Shown here: positions 1-11,611 of the stretch, in pieces
How positions within the stretch are numbered: the first letter of the stretch is position 1
How the letters are laid out: the number at the start of each line of letters is the position of its first letter
Assembly (NCBI GenBank): GCA_039707655.1
Contig: CM077665.1
Coordinates: 292,210,205-292,274,204, forward strand
Direction of reading: 5' to 3'
DNA from: Elymus sibiricus
Taxonomy: Eukaryota > Streptophyta > Magnoliopsida > Poales > Poaceae
Length of the DNA stretch: 64,000 nucleotides
Made by a program: the position numbers and the translations under genes
Notes under the pieces: model-generated
Told to the model about the DNA's origin: nothing
What the model saw: the letters and a program-made list of their open reading frames with translations, nothing else
The model's database searches: none

Positions 1-544
1 CAACCCGCCATGCTTGTGATCTAGTGCTCTTTTAACCCGGTATTATGATGACCCAGAATTATTTATATTAAGCACCTGAAAATAAAGCAAATATATATAT
101 ATACAAAAAATGCATAAAAAAGTAAATAGCTAGTTTCAAAGATATCAAAGAGATCGGCGTTCGAGGCTCGATTCTATTGGTTTATCCTTGATATCTAGAG
201 AGCCGACTCTCACGTGAGTTGGGACAACGTTTTAACTTCGAAAAATTCAGGTTCATCATAGTCCATGATAGGTACCTATGTGATTGATTTCTCAAGCATA
301 CGGCAGGGTCACCTTATGTGAGTAGCATCAAGCTAACAGGCAGGTATAACCAAATGATGTGTTGGCATAAGCCAGACCAAAAGGGACGTTATAGCTAAAC
401 TCAATGTGTTGGAAGCCCCCAAGTGATCAAGGAATAAGAAACTCAACAATGAGCTAATGACACAAATTTCTGTTTTTCAGAATAGGTCTAATTTTATTTC
501 CTTATATACGATAATATTTACAGAGAAGAAATGTAAACAAAGCT
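1..544. other. Downstream flank of element I, no gene
   Basis: AT-rich sequence that follows, in minus-strand sense, the end of the integrase fragment of element I. A short G-run resembling a polypurine tract reads on the minus strand near 410-420 (plus strand GGAAGCCCCCAAG). No open frame of interest and no LTR end could be placed, so this is probably the 3' untranslated part of the element. The 3' LTR would lie left of the window. Confidence 0.4.
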
Positions 545-1990
545 TTAACTAAAGTACTTAAGTAAAATAAGGACGAAGATGTGCGATGTTCCAGGGTCTG
601 GTGCTCTCTTCACCGGAAGTACGTGATTTATGTACTTCACGTAATATGACCCGTTGTTAAGATTTGTGCTGATGATGAAGGGCCCTTCCCAGGGAGCAGA
701 TAACTTATGCATTACTGTCTGATCTTGTATCAAACAGAGCACTAAATCATCCTCCTGGAAAGTTCTACTTCTAACTCTACTGTTGTGATAGAGACGTAGG
801 TCTTGCTGATAAATAGCAGATCGAGAGGCTGCAAGGTCATGTTCTTCTTCCAGGGCATCAATTGAGTCTTGTCGAGCTTGTTCATTATCAGCTTTGACAT
901 ATGCAGCAACCCCTGGTGAATCCTGACGTACACCGCTTGGTAAGACTGCCTCTGCACCGTAAACCAGGAAAAAAGGGGTTTAACCAGTTTACCTGTTAGG
1001 CGTGGTCCGAAGGCTCCAAAGCACAGCCGGAAGCTCCTCCACCCAACAACCAGGTGTACGTTCGAGGGGAACTACCAATCTTGGTTTAATACCACGAAGC
1101 AATTCCAGATTGGCCCGTTCCACCTGACCATTAGACTGCGGATGTGCTACTGCGGCAAGATCAAGCCGGATATGTTCCTTCTGACAAAACTGTTCCATGG
1201 ATCCTTTTGACAGGTTAGTAGCATCATCAGTGCTGATGTGGTGAGGATATCCAAAACGGAAGATTATCTTTTTCAAGAATTTGACTGTTGTCTGAACATC
1301 ACAATTGCTTACAGGCTCTGCTTCGATCTACTTGGTAAACTTGTCTACGGCAACTAGAAGGTGCGTCTTTTTGCAAGAAGACGGCTTGAACGACCCAACC
1401 ATGTCAAGCCCCTAGACCACAAAAGGCCAAGTAATTGGAATCATACGCAACTCTTGAGCCGACACATGTGCCTGTCGCGCATATTTCTGGCAACCATCAC
1501 ATTTACGGACAATATCCTCAGCGTATGCATGAGCCGTAAGCCAGTAAAAACCATGTCGAAACGCCTTGGCAACAAATGACCTGGAACTAGCATGATGTCC
1601 ACAGTCTCCTGAATGTATTTCGTTCAGAATTGCATGAACCTCTTCTGGGGAAACACATTTTTGAAAAACACCAGTGACACTTCATCTGCGTAACTCACCA
1701 TGGACTATTGTCATGGATTTACACCTCCTGATAATCTGTCGGGCGATGATTTCCTATGATGGGAGATTGCCTCGAGTGAGATATGCTAGGTAAGGTGTCA
1801 TCCACTCTGGTATGGCATGAACTGCAACCACCAGTGCTGACTCTGGGTCAGGAATAGTTATGTCTTCCTCGGTTGGCAACTTTACTCATGGCTAGTGAAG
1901 AATATCCAGGAAAACGTTTGGTGGGACTGGCTTCCATTGAGAACCCAAGTGAGACAGTGCATATGCCACCTCGTTAAGGTGTTGATCAAT
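545..1990 (-). pseudogene. Ty3/Gypsy pol remnant of element I (RNase H end and integrase)
   Basis: Decayed retrotransposon polyprotein read on the minus strand. From right to left it shows the end of RNase H (LGSQWKPVPPNVFLDIL, near 1900-1960), an integrase zinc-finger remnant and the first catalytic aspartate (GLDMVG, near 1400), the second aspartate region (HISTDDATN, near 1230), the glutamate motif (PQSNGQVERAN, near 1120) and the C-terminal LSAPWEGPFIIS segment (near 680). Integrase inserts the cDNA copy into the host chromosome. Several tryptophan codons are now stops, for example just before GLDMVG, and the frame breaks between segments, so it cannot be functional. The motifs resemble Tat-type Gypsy elements. 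The RNase H piece abuts a gag-position sequence near 1990, which implies that protease and RT were deleted. Confidence 0.8.
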
Positions 1991-2798
1991 ATGATCAACG
2001 TACGCGAAGCTTGCTGTGGCTAACTCTGGGCCAGTTGTGGCGGAGGGGACTGCACCATTGGAGTGGCCCCTTCGACGCGCTCGCCGCCCCGGGCCGCTGC
2101 TGCTGTTCACGTATGTCGCGATGGCTCTGCATGCTAGGTCTTGTTGGCTTCAATGAAAGAAATGAAACTCTGAATGGTGGCTCTCCATTCGTCCATCTTA
2201 TCGGCCGCTGGCATGAAGTTGAGCAGCATCTGGACTCGCGCCATGGCCTCTCTATGGTGCTCGGCATGGCAAAAGAGGCGGACCGCGACGTCGTTCCACT
2301 CTTGGTAAGGCCAAGAGAAGCGTCGCCACGTCCTTGATGCCATGCGCCACTTGCCAGAGCTTTCTGGTGGGCAGTGGACCGATCCTGCGGGGCTGCGGCT
2401 CCGCTGGGCGCTCCGTCTCGTACCGCACGAGGTGCACGCCCAACAATCTCGCTGGCGACGGGTGTGGCCGGAGGGTCACAGCTCGCACCGGACCGGGCAC
2501 CGCTGAGGCGGCCTCGGCCATCCGCACGGCGGGGAGGTGATGAAAGGATGTTTCCCTCGCCCGTGGCATCGGGGTCGAGCTCGCCATGTTGTTATTGTAG
2601 TTGCTCCTCTCTGGCGCCTCCTGCTCCATCTCCGGCCGCGAAGGACTGGACGGGAGCGCCGCCTGTGCCGACCGCATCATCCACGATGCCCGCCTCGCCC
2701 GTAGCCACCGTGGCGTCTACAGCACCGGCGAACGCGTGTGAGGGAGCCTTCGAAGTGGAGGGATGTGTGGCCGCACCGGATTTCTTCTTGGGAGCCAT
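1991..2798 (-). pseudogene. gag-position coding remnant of element I
   Basis: Minus-strand sequence that begins with ATG at 2798 (MAPKKKSGAATH), about 70 bases downstream of the primer-binding site of element I, which is where gag should start. The first frame is rich in Ala, Gly, Ser and Pro. The coding signal then moves between frames: a helical, tryptophan-containing segment runs from 2343 to 2134 (starting MASRTWRRFSWPYQEW). I could not identify a capsid motif or a zinc knuckle, so the gag assignment rests on position. At about 1990 it is joined directly to RNase H sequence, so the missing part of gag, protease and RT was lost by internal deletion. Confidence is good for belonging to element I, lower for the product. 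Confidence 0.5.
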
Positions 2799-2869
2799 TG
2801 TTGAAGAAGATGATGACGAAGATCGATTCGCCGTTCACGAACTCTGGTTCGCGCAAATGATGCACGCCC

Positions 2870-2889
2870 CCTACTTGGCGCGCCAAATA
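2870..2889 (-). other. Primer-binding site of element I
   Basis: On the minus strand the LTR ends in CGACA and is followed at once by TATTTGGCGCGCCAAGTAGG. Element A has the closely similar TTTGGCGCACCAGGTAGGGG at the same place after its own LTR. A sequence starting TGG directly after an LTR is where a host tRNA 3' end pairs to prime reverse transcription. I did not assign the tRNA. This fixes the orientation of element I as minus strand. Confidence 0.7.
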
Positions 2890-2963
2890 TGTCGGGGCAC
2901 GAATGCTCACAATCACCTATGGGACCAGACGTCCCTTGTGGTTCGGCAAGGGGGGTCACATTG
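2890..2963 (-). repeat. 5' LTR of element I, distal piece (split by element A)
   Basis: The end of an LTR read on the minus strand, finishing ...GCCCCGACA at 2890. The rest is at 19009-19614, beyond element A. The last five bases here (CATTG, 2959-2963) reappear at 19009-19013. That is the target-site duplication made when A inserted into this LTR. Rejoined, the LTR is about 675 bp. Confidence 0.8.
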
Positions 2964-3819
2964 TGTCGGTGTTCTGGATACCAGGGTACCCAGACTTGCC
3001 TGCCTGCGGCCCAGGGCGTGGCCCACCTCAACGTCCGAGTATGGCCCATCGCAGCCTTGCCATCGCGGCCTTGCTCAACAGAAGGCCCTCACGAGGCCAC
3101 GAGCTCGCGAGGGAAACATCGCCAAGACCCGCGGGGAGGTAGGCCTCCCCAGGCCTCCTCCCGAGCAGCGGAGACTTCTAAGTAATGCATGACCTCAGGA
3201 GGCCAAGGGTGACACCAGCCGGGCCAGGCGAGCGCCAGTGCGCCAGAGGGGACAGTTTCCCCTTTGGTGCAAAGGAGGCAGGGGCGCACGCGAGTTCCCA
3301 AAGTGCCCCCTAAAGGTTTCCACTTCGGTGCAACAAGACCAAGACCCCAAGCCCCGCAGGACGGACGTCATCATCGAGCCCACCTCTGCATCACCACCGA
3401 CTACTTTGCAGGCGAAGACCACCTTTCGTCAGGATAGGGTGTACCTCCTGTCCCCCTTTAAATTTGGCCGTTGTGGGATCCCTTCCCGCCATTGCGATAA
3501 GGGAAGAGGACCCGGGCTGCTATAAATAGAGGCTAGGCTACCCAGAGGAAGGGGGTCGAACAAGCGCACTCGCAAAGAAAACACCGCTGTACTAGTTCAT
3601 CCACAAACCTCCTCGTGAGGCAATCCACCAAAGGCAGGAGTAGGGTTTTATGCTTCACAGCGGCCCGAACCTGGGTAAACTCTTGTGTGCCATCTTCTTC
3701 CTCGCCATCGAGCGGGGTTATCGTGTTGAGAGGTTGGAGGGGGTGAAGCTGTTGGGGAATCTTCGCACACGCCCCAGGGTTCGAATTCCTTAGGGTTTTA
3801 TTGAGCCCAAAATCCGACA
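2964..3819 (+). repeat. 5' LTR of element A
   Basis: Begins TGTCGGTGTTCTGG and ends AATCCGACA, with the usual TG and CA termini. It matches the second LTR at 18165-19008 with a modest number of mostly transition differences, and has about 14 extra bases (near 3045). It contains a TATA box (3521-3528) and, downstream, the segment CCCGAACCTGGGTAAA (near 3665), shared with the LTRs of B, C and I. Confidence 0.9.
3521..3528 (+). promoter_or_regulatory. TATA box of the 5' LTR of A
   Basis: TATAAATA in a GC-rich setting (GGGCTGCTATAAATAGAGG), about 300 bp before the LTR end. The same site is at 18709-18716 in the 3' LTR. It is the likely start of the element's genomic RNA. Confidence 0.7.
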
Positions 3820-3841
3820 TTTGGCGCACCAGGTAGGGGGC
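3820..3841 (+). other. Primer-binding site of element A
   Basis: TTTGGCGCACCAGGTAGGGG follows the CGACA end of the LTR directly. The match to the equivalent site of element I (2870-2889) suggests the same tRNA primer. I have not assigned the tRNA. Confidence 0.7.
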
Positions 3842-3883
3842 ATGTAGGAGTCTTCAGCAAGCTTCGCTTCTTCTTCGCCCCAT

Positions 3884-5394
3884 CATGTCGATGGCCGACG
3901 CCCGACAAGCTCCTTTCGGCCTCGGAGGATCCGCCTCCGCCAACCACGCCACTGCCGCCCAGGACCCGCGCCACGACAGTGCGATGTTGGGCGGTCGTTA
4001 CCAGGCCACCAGCGTCATTTCCACCACCGACGCCGCTCGTGCCGGCTAGGCGCGTGGTGGACGAGCGGCGCCCACTGGACCGGCATCACACTGCACCCAC
4101 GTGGGAGACCTCAATGCGCATGACTCGCTTCTGATGATTCACCACTGCCCTACGCACGGGGGCTTCGACGCCTGGGCTGACCACATCGCCGAGCTGGTCG
4201 CCGTCGCAAGGAGGGCCTGGGTCCCCCACCTTCCTTCACGACCACCGGCGCTGGGCGACGGGCGCTCGCTCGCCGTACCCGTCACCCCACCTGCGGACGG
4301 CGCACCCGCTCCACTCCCGTGCGAGCCTGAGCAGGGCCCGCCGCACGCCGTACTTCTCCTTCTCCGGATCCTGGTGACCGGCTTCGGAGCGCCGCCCGGT
4401 CCCGCCGGTAGTGCCTTCGAAGGAGGTGTTGGGGCGCCCCGTGCGCACCTCGACGTACGCGCCCATACCCAAATGGATTATCGACAGCCTGGCTCGTCTC
4501 GGCGGGAGCGCGCCAACCGGCGCAGGGAGAAGGCGGCTTAGGCTTCTGGTCAGGCACGTAACTGTAATGGAGGCGCGATGGATAACCAGGGAGGCGACTC
4601 ACGTCAAGACACGCGTGGCCCACCTCACGGCGGCGGCAGAGGTAGGCAACTCCGGGCGGAGGCCCGCCGCAGAAGGGTTTGAGGCCCACGCGCCCAGGAT
4701 GGTGTCATCCCACCACCCGGGGAGACTGCACCTGGTGCGCGCGGAGATAACTCAGGGGGAGGCCAAAGCCTCTATACGGAGGCCTACGTTCCGAGCTACG
4801 TCATACCTGCGGAGGGTGCGGAGGATCAGGCACCCTTTGCAGGTGCCAGCACCCTCCCGGAATAGGGAGATGTCCCAGACGCTCTCCCCAAGCCGGGCAT
4901 GGGTGCTTCCACGGAGGGAGCACCAGGCCAGGTTTATGCAAGCAGGGGAGAGAGGGGGGCGTCCAGGGAAGCGTGGGGGCGCGACGCGGTCGCCGCCCCC
5001 ACGAGCAAGCAGCACGCGGTCAAGCTCAGGACCTCAGGAGCGACCACCTGAGAGGGTCGGCAAGATACGAGCAGCGTAGGCCACCCGCGGCAACGGGAGC
5101 ACCGGCACGGACCTCCGGAAGGGAGGGCCTCATGAGGCCTGCAAGCCGAGGCCCGGTCGGCGCCATGACGCCTCACGAGGTGGCTTCACCGACACAACAC
5201 CTCTGCAGCTGCCCTGGGTTTATTGCGCTCATGTTTGGGCCGCGGGAGCGCAATCCCGCGGCTACGCGTGGAGCAATGCACTCAGGTTTGGGCTGTAGGG
5301 GCGTGCAACCGCGCAACAATGCGTGGGGTGGCTCTTAACCGAGTTGGGAGCACCTGGGGCATGTGCCTGGGGGCTTGCCCAGCTATCTTCGGCC
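3884..5394 (+). pseudogene. gag-like remnant of element A
   Basis: GC-rich sequence opening with ATG at 3884 (MSMADARQAPFGL), 45 bases after the primer-binding site, with an in-frame stop after about 55 codons. Further pieces of coding character appear in different frames, for example an arginine-rich segment near 4500 (SSRRERANRRREKAA). No capsid core motif and no CCHC knuckle could be read. It probably derives from the 5' part of a Gypsy gag that decayed after pol was lost. It may also be non-coding filler typical of non-autonomous elements. Confidence 0.4.
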
Positions 5395-6156
5395 GTGAAC
5401 CTCTCACATAATAATGAGTGGGCTGTATACGCCTGGAGCCCCCTAAGGACGCGGAGGGGTTCCATCCCAAGCCCAAGTGGAAGCCCCATGCTCCGCGCTG
5501 GCGGACAACACTGCCCTCCAATGGCTATGCCCACGCAACGTGGATGCCCTACACTCTGCGCTGGGGGAAGACGAAGGCGAAGACTAGTCTAGGTGCTGGA
5601 CGCGGCTGTTGCTTGCTTCCTTTTTGTGTTCGTATTGCCACTTTTTGAAATGAAGTTGAAGATTTCATGACTCTATTTGAAAAGGGGCGGGAACTTTTCT
5701 CTCTTCACGATTCCTCTTTCTGACCTTGAAGTCTCTTTTCTTTTGGATTGACACCTTGCCGAGGCCCATGCACCTAGGCCTCCCCTCATGGCCCTCCAGA
5801 GCAGTCCAGCAAGGACCTATTGCCATGAAAGTACACATCTTTTAGCGGTCGATTCCTGCTCGGGGGCTCCGGCCGCCGCCCAGCGCGACATAACAGAACC
5901 TCGGGAGGCTCAGACACCTCCTGGAGTAGCAGCCGGCGGAAAGGTATGGGAGCCGCTTGAACGTCATGGGGGACTCTTGAGCAATGCGCCTCAGGAGCCA
6001 CACTGGTCATGTGTCCCCTCGCCCCTTTGGTCTCGTCCTGGTGATCCGGACACCCCAACGGCAGTCGAGGTATGCGCGGGACTGGGCTCCGCAGACGTAG
6101 AGCGACGCTTGAGCGTCAAGGGGGGGGGAGTTCCCAGGTAATGCGCCTCGGAAACC
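5395..6156 (+). other. Post-pol region of element A, with short tandem repeats
   Basis: 5395-5640 is clearly related to 20690-20935 of element B, just after the integrase stop there (ATAATGAGTGGGCTGTATAC in both). From about 6012 a unit of about 58 bases containing GTCCTGGTGATCCGGAC begins. Two more copies lie at about 16072 and 16130, beyond F1, so F1 inserted inside this small array. No gene is seen. Confidence 0.6.
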
Positions 6157-7674
6157 TGAAAGCACATTTGCTCCCTTGGTGGTTTTGGTAATTAATAACA
6201 ACATATAAGTCATTGAACTAATGTTTCCACTAAGTATATTTCAGGAAATCTTCAATGATAGAATTGGCAAAAGGATTGTGGAGATTGTGGAATACCCCGA
6301 GATGCAAGGAAATAGGTTGGCAAAGCTTCAAGGAAGAGGACTCTACATTTTACATTTGTGAGAAATCACTTTGAGTCCATAGGAAAGCCAATACTATTAA
6401 AAGGGGGTAAGGTTATGTTGGTGAACGAAATGCTCATACGTGCACAAGTGATAGTCACCAAAAACACCCACAAGCTCTCCCACCAAAGTCTGTCCAAAGC
6501 CAAATACTCAAAATCGGTGCAACCAACATTTCCATCCTGGTGCCACCGATTCTCAACCTCAGACAGACTCAGCCAAACCCTAGCCATTTCGGTGCAACTG
6601 ATTCAATCCCGGTGCCACCGAGTTTAGGTTGCCAACTCTCTGTTACGCAAATTCACAATATCGGTACCACCGAGATTGTTGGATCAGTGTCACCGAGATT
6701 GTCAATCTGACCGTTGGTCACCTTATCGGTGCAACCGAGTTTCTTATATCGGTCTCACCGAGATTCAAAAGTTGCCACTTTTGGTCACTTCGGTACCACC
6801 GAGATTTACACATCGGTGTCACCGAGTTGGTCATTTTGTGTCTAACGGTTGGATTTTTGGGGATGCCTATATATATACCCCTCCACCACCACCTACTCGA
6901 AAGAGAAGCACTCAGAACTATTCCATACTTGCCCCATCCAGTTTTCTGAGAGAGAACCACCTATTCTTGTGTTGAGGTCAAGATCTTCCACTCCAACCAT
7001 ATGGATCTTGATTTCTAGCCTCCCCAAGTTGCTTTCCACCAATCCCATCTCTTCCACCAAGCCAAATCTGTGAGAGAGTGATTGTGTGTTGAGGAGTCTA
7101 TCATCTTGAAGCACAAGAGCAAGGAGTTCATCGACATTACCGAGCCTATTACCTTTTGGAGGGTGGTGCCTCCTAGATTGGTTAAGTGTCGCTTGGGAGC
7201 CTCCTACTTCGTGTTGTGGAGTTGAAGCAAGAAGTTTGTAAGGGCAAGGAGATCGCCTACTTCGTGAAGATCTACCCATAGTGAGGCTAGTCCTTCGTGG
7301 ACGGAAGCCGTTATGGAATAGTCAAGGTTGCTACTTCGTGGACCCTTATGGGTGGAGCCCTCCGTGGACTCTCACGACCGTTACCCTCCGTGGGTTGAAG
7401 ACTCCATAAACGTGGACGTACGATAGCACCACCTATCGGAACCACAAGAAAAAAGCATCGTGTCTATAATTGCGTTTGATCCTCCTACCCTATCCATTAC
7501 TACTCATGCTTGTTGTTACTTTCCGCTGCTATACTCTTAGACATGCATGTGTAGGGTGTACTTGACTTGCCATGAAATGCTAAAACTGCCAACTCAAAAA
7601 TTTGGGAAAAGGCAAAACTTTTATTTGGTCAAGTAGTCTAATCACCCCCCTCTAGACATACTTTCGGTCCTACA
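6157..7674 (+). repeat. 5' LTR of F1
   Basis: 1518 bp, TGAAAGCACATTTGCTCC to TTTCGGTCCTACA. Nearly identical LTRs stand at 14200-16041 and at 59395-60913 (element F2), and a reversed fragment is at 38315-38707. The U3 part holds a palindrome cluster, followed by a TATA box. Confidence 0.92.
6510..6877 (+). promoter_or_regulatory. LTR promoter of F1: palindrome cluster and TATA box
   Basis: About ten near-palindromes of the form CGGT-NNN-ACCG occur between 6510 and 6830, for example TATCGGTACCACCGAGA and TATCGGTCTCACCGAGA. They end about 40 bases before TATATATATA at 6868-6877. Sirevirus LTRs are known to carry repeated palindromic motifs in U3. The particular motif here is read from the sequence. 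They are candidate binding sites for a dimeric regulator. Confidence 0.65.
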
Positions 7675-7676
7675 AG

Positions 7677-7688
7677 TGGTATCAGAGC
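7677..7688 (+). other. Primer-binding site of F1
   Basis: TGGTATCAGAGC, two bases after the LTR end. This is the standard Ty1/Copia site complementary to the 3' end of initiator methionine tRNA. Confidence 0.9.
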
Positions 7689-7727
7689 TTTGGTCTCTAT
7701 TGCATTGGTCTCACAACCTAGGAGAGT

Positions 7728-9914
7728 ATGGCGTCTAGTGAGGGTAATTATCACCGTAGAGGTCCGTACTTTGATGGCACTAATTTTGCTAGTTGGAAGC
7801 ACAAAATGAAAATGCATATTCTTGGTCATAACCCCGCCGTTTGGGCTGTTGTTCGTGTTGGCTTGCAAGGTGAATTCTTTGGAGATGGAAAGGAACCGGA
7901 TCGTGAAGCGACCGTGGAAGAATTGAAGATGTTGCAATACAACGCTCAAGCATGCGACATTCTATTCAACTGCCTATGTCCAGAAGAATTCAACAAAATC
8001 AGCCGTCTTGAGAATGCAAAAGAGATTTGGGATACTTTGGTTGATATGCACGAAGGAACCGAGGCCGTGAGAGAATCCAAGTTGGATGTTCTTCAAGGTC
8101 AGCTTGACAAGTTCAAGATGAAGGATGGTGAAGGAGTCACAGAGATGTACTCTAGGCTAGCTCTCATCACCAATGAGATTGCCGGCTTAGGAAGCGAAGA
8201 AATGACCGACAAATTCATCATCAAGAAGATACTTAGAGCTTTGGATGAGAGATACGACACCGTGTGCACATTGATCCAAATGATGCCCAACTACAAAGAT
8301 CTCAAGCCTACGGAAGTCATTGGAAGGATTGTTGCTCATGAGATGACACTCAAAGACAAGGAAGAGCTTCATCACAAGTCTAGCGGTGCTTACAAAGCCA
8401 CAAGTGATGCTCCCGCAACCTCAAGCAACAACCTTGTCACCAATGAAGAGATAAGCCTCATGGTCAAGAAATTCAATAAGTTATATAAGAATAGAGGCAA
8501 AGAAAGAAGCTCCAACTCATGATACGATGAGAAGCGTTCGTCAAGTCGTGACCGCAATTGCTACAATTGTGGGACGCCCGGACACTACTCCAATGAGTGC
8601 ATGGCTCCCTACAATCGAAGAGAAGAGTCACCAAGAAGACGAAGCTCAAGGAATGAATCACCTCAAAGAGAGAGAAGGAGTAGAGATGATCGTTATGAAC
8701 GAAGACACTCAAGGAGAAGTAGGGATTCAGAGAAGAAAGACAAGTACACCAAGAGCTACACAAGAAGGAAACATCAAGCTCATGTTGGTGAATGGGTTTC
8801 CGGCTCCGACTCCGACGACAACTCCGAGAGAAGCTATCACTCCGACTCCGACTATAGTCAAGATGATGGTGTTGCCGGAATTGCTCTAGTGACTACCAAC
8901 TCCCATGATCTATTTAACTCACCACACGAAGGGAGTGGAAGTTGCTTCATTGCTAAAGGCCCCAAGGTATCACACCCCGAGTATCCTGATTTCGATAGTG
9001 ATGAAGATGATTTGCTTTGTGATGATGACTTGCTCTTTGATAAAACTAGTGATGTTAGTCAAAATGAACTTGATAATTCTCATGCTACTCAAGATAAGTC
9101 AATTGATGATGATAAGATGAAAATAGAAGAACTAACTAAAGAACTAAACACTCTTAAGTTAGCTCATGAATCTACTCTTGAAGATCATAGAGAGCTTTTA
9201 AGAACTCATGAGAAGCTACGCTTCGAGAAGCTCAACTTGGAGCAAGAGCATGAGTTTCTTAAAGCTATCAATGACGATCTCCAAAAGAAGACTTCATCTT
9301 ATCTAGCCAAATGACTACTCTTGTCTACTTTCATGCCACAAGTTAAATCTAAACAAACTAGTAACAAAGGCAAGAAATGTTCTTCATCTAGTAGCAACAA
9401 TAAAAATGCTAAACCCAATGATGTTGCTTCTAGTAGTTCTATTGATTCCACTAATGATGTTTCTCTTAGCCAAGTTACACTTGAGCAAGAAAATGCTTTA
9501 TTGAAAGGAATTATAGAAAAAGGTATCTACAAGAGTCTTGCCGGGTGTAAGCAATTTGAGGAAATTGTACGCAAGCACGGAGGATACCGGAAGAATCGTG
9601 GTGTTGGCTACTTCAACGCAAATGGAGTTGAATGGGAAGAAGGTCAATACCCCGAGCCCAAGTTTGTTCCTCAAAAGGAGAAGTATGAAAATACTCTTCC
9701 CAAGGGGACAAGCACTCAAGATGACCTTCCACCACAAGACCAAAACCTCAAGGGCAAGAACAAGCTTCAAGAGGACATTGACTCATATGAAGATGGATCC
9801 CTAGCTATGGTGGAGTGGGTTCCCAAGGCTACGTCAAGCTCAACTTCTACAAAGGCAACTACAACACCAAGGATCCCCATCAACTTGATGTGGGTCCCCA
9901 AGAAGAAGAACTAG
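7728..9914 (+). pseudogene. F1 gag, two nonsense codons
   Basis: Same length and frame as the 728-aa gag of F2 (60967-63153) and without indels, but with TGA at codon 265 (8520-8522) and at codon 529 (9312-9314). Layout: a capsid-type N-terminal half (opening MASSEGNYHRRGPYFDGTNF, with the FASWKHKM motif of Copia gag proteins), a CCHC zinc knuckle (CYNCGTPGHYSNEC, near 8560), an Arg/Ser-rich stretch, an acidic and coiled-coil part, then a C-terminal segment (GIYKSLAGCKQFEEIVRK). Gag forms the particle that packages element RNA. Start is the ATG 40 bases after the primer-binding site. The knuckle is canonical here, unlike in F2. If translated, the product would stop before the knuckle. Confidence 0.88.
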
Positions 9915-10794
9915 AGAGTTCTTGAGGGGTGACTCCACCAATGAAATTCACTCACATTCATTATTGGCAAGAATTATTTGCAATCAACATCAACTCTATG
10001 CAATAGTTCAAGGAGTCACACATTCCCTCAAAGGTAAGCAAGGGACAAGGTAATCAACAAATCGATGGACATCATAACACATGTTTTGCACTCCATGTCC
10101 ATAGATATCCTTGTATTTGTCTCTTGTGTGTTGGGACTAACCCATGTAGGTGAGAAGAGTAAGGAAACAACAAGGATGCTCCCAACTCTTGGTGATCTTC
10201 ATCAACCTTGAGCATCCACCACTACCTCACCAACATGAAGTCTTCATCGACAAAACCCAAGGTTAGTCTATCCCTCTTATGGGGGGATGTCACATCAAGG
10301 GGGAGCTTTACTCTAAGACTTGAGTCAAAGCATCTCTTAGTATGTGACAACATTAAATGCTTTATGTAAAATTGGTAACCCCACTTGTGCTTAAACGATG
10401 AGTATGACCTATGATCAAGTATTCTTACTTGGCTCCTAAGTCAAATACTCATATATAGATGACTTCGTCATCGCCCTAGTGTTTGTTAGATGCTAGTGTG
10501 TATGTGCATGTTTGTCATGATTTCATTTGACATCTTATTGTGTGAGCATGTTGGTCTGCATTTATTTTCTCATTCGAGGACATCCAATTGTTGCTATTTG
10601 GCTTTTGTTTTATCTTTTGCCAATTGGATGGACAAGAATGCCTAGGACCACTCTTTAGCTATCTATGCTTTCTCACCTCATATTCTATTCATGCTGCATC
10701 ACAAAATTTGAACAAGTACTTTTCGATCCCTCTGTGTGTGGAGCACTCGGAGTTCCGTATCGACAAGGACTGACCATTAAAACCTCCCAAGTAC
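9915..10794 (+). other. Non-coding spacer after F1 gag
   Basis: AT-rich, with no frame of note. A splice-donor-like AAAGGTAAGC lies at about 10030 and an acceptor-like CATGTAGGTG at about 10145, so a spliced transcript is possible. The segment is almost identical in F2 (63154-64000). In an autonomous Copia element pol would be located here. Confidence 0.6.
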
Positions 10795-11611
10795 ATCTCG
10801 GTGGAACCAACCCCAAAATCTCGGTCTCACCGAATGCCTAGGGTTGATCTGTTTTCAATCTCGGTACTACCGATTTCATATTCTCGGTTACACCGAGTTT
10901 CCCTGTCAGCTGACAGTTGTGGAACTCGGTGACACCGAAAATTTAAAATCGGTATCACCGACAGTGAAGGGTATATAATCTGTGGTCCCGACGGTTCGAA
11001 AATTCAATCTTCAAATCGTCACGCCTCAAACCCTAAGCTGCCGCAGAAGGACCCCCTGGTCATCGCCTTTCCTTCCTGAGCCTCTCCGCCGCTGGGAATC
11101 CTCGCCATCGACGGGCATCTTCGCCGCCGTCGCCGCCGTAGCGGATCCGTCACCAAGCTAGGGTACGGATTCGATCTTTCTTGCGCTCCCGTCTGATTCT
11201 TGCGCAATAAAGCTGTTTTTCTCTATAAGCCACAGTTTGCTCATCGTTCTATCCACGAGAAAACTCTGTAGATTAGCGAACCATCGATTTTCTAGGGTTT
11301 GCCTTCCGCCCGATGGAACTCGGTAGAACCGAAGTGAACAAATCGGTCTCACCGATTTGTCTGTCTGTGTTGCTGAGAACTGTCTCGGTGAAACCGAGTA
11401 CTTCTTTTCGGTCCCACCGAAAAGAGTGCCAAGTTTCTGTTAATGAGATAGTCAGTCTCTGTGGCACCGACAATTTTACTTCGGCTGTACCGATTTGCAT
11501 GTGACATAATGCAAAACTTTGAAAATGTTTTGTTCAATCTTTCAAAAACCAGCCACATTTTGTGATGATTTATCCTTTTCTGCTCCTCTATACTCTATTC
11601 ACAGGGTCAGT
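10795..11611 (+). promoter_or_regulatory. Internal promoter and leader for the second ORF of F1
   Basis: About a dozen CGGT-NNN-ACCG near-palindromes lie between 10797 and 11495, six of them just upstream of TATATAAT (10972-10979). The rest are in the leader (for example TCGGTCTCACCGATT near 11343). The arrangement copies that of the LTR (palindromes then TATA). The GC-rich leader after 11000 and the acceptor-like TATTCACAGG just before the ATG at 11612 suggest a 5' leader intron. That this drives the second ORF is inference. Confidence 0.5.

Noticed and set aside
2374..3192. 272-codon plus-strand frame
   Set aside because: It runs across the end of element I gag, its LTR and into the LTR of A, in GC-rich DNA where stops are rare. 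It is an artefact of composition.
6893..7279. 128-codon minus-strand frame, present in all three F-family LTR copies
   Set aside because: It is kept only because the LTR copies are nearly identical. It lies over the transcribed R-U5 part with no coding features.
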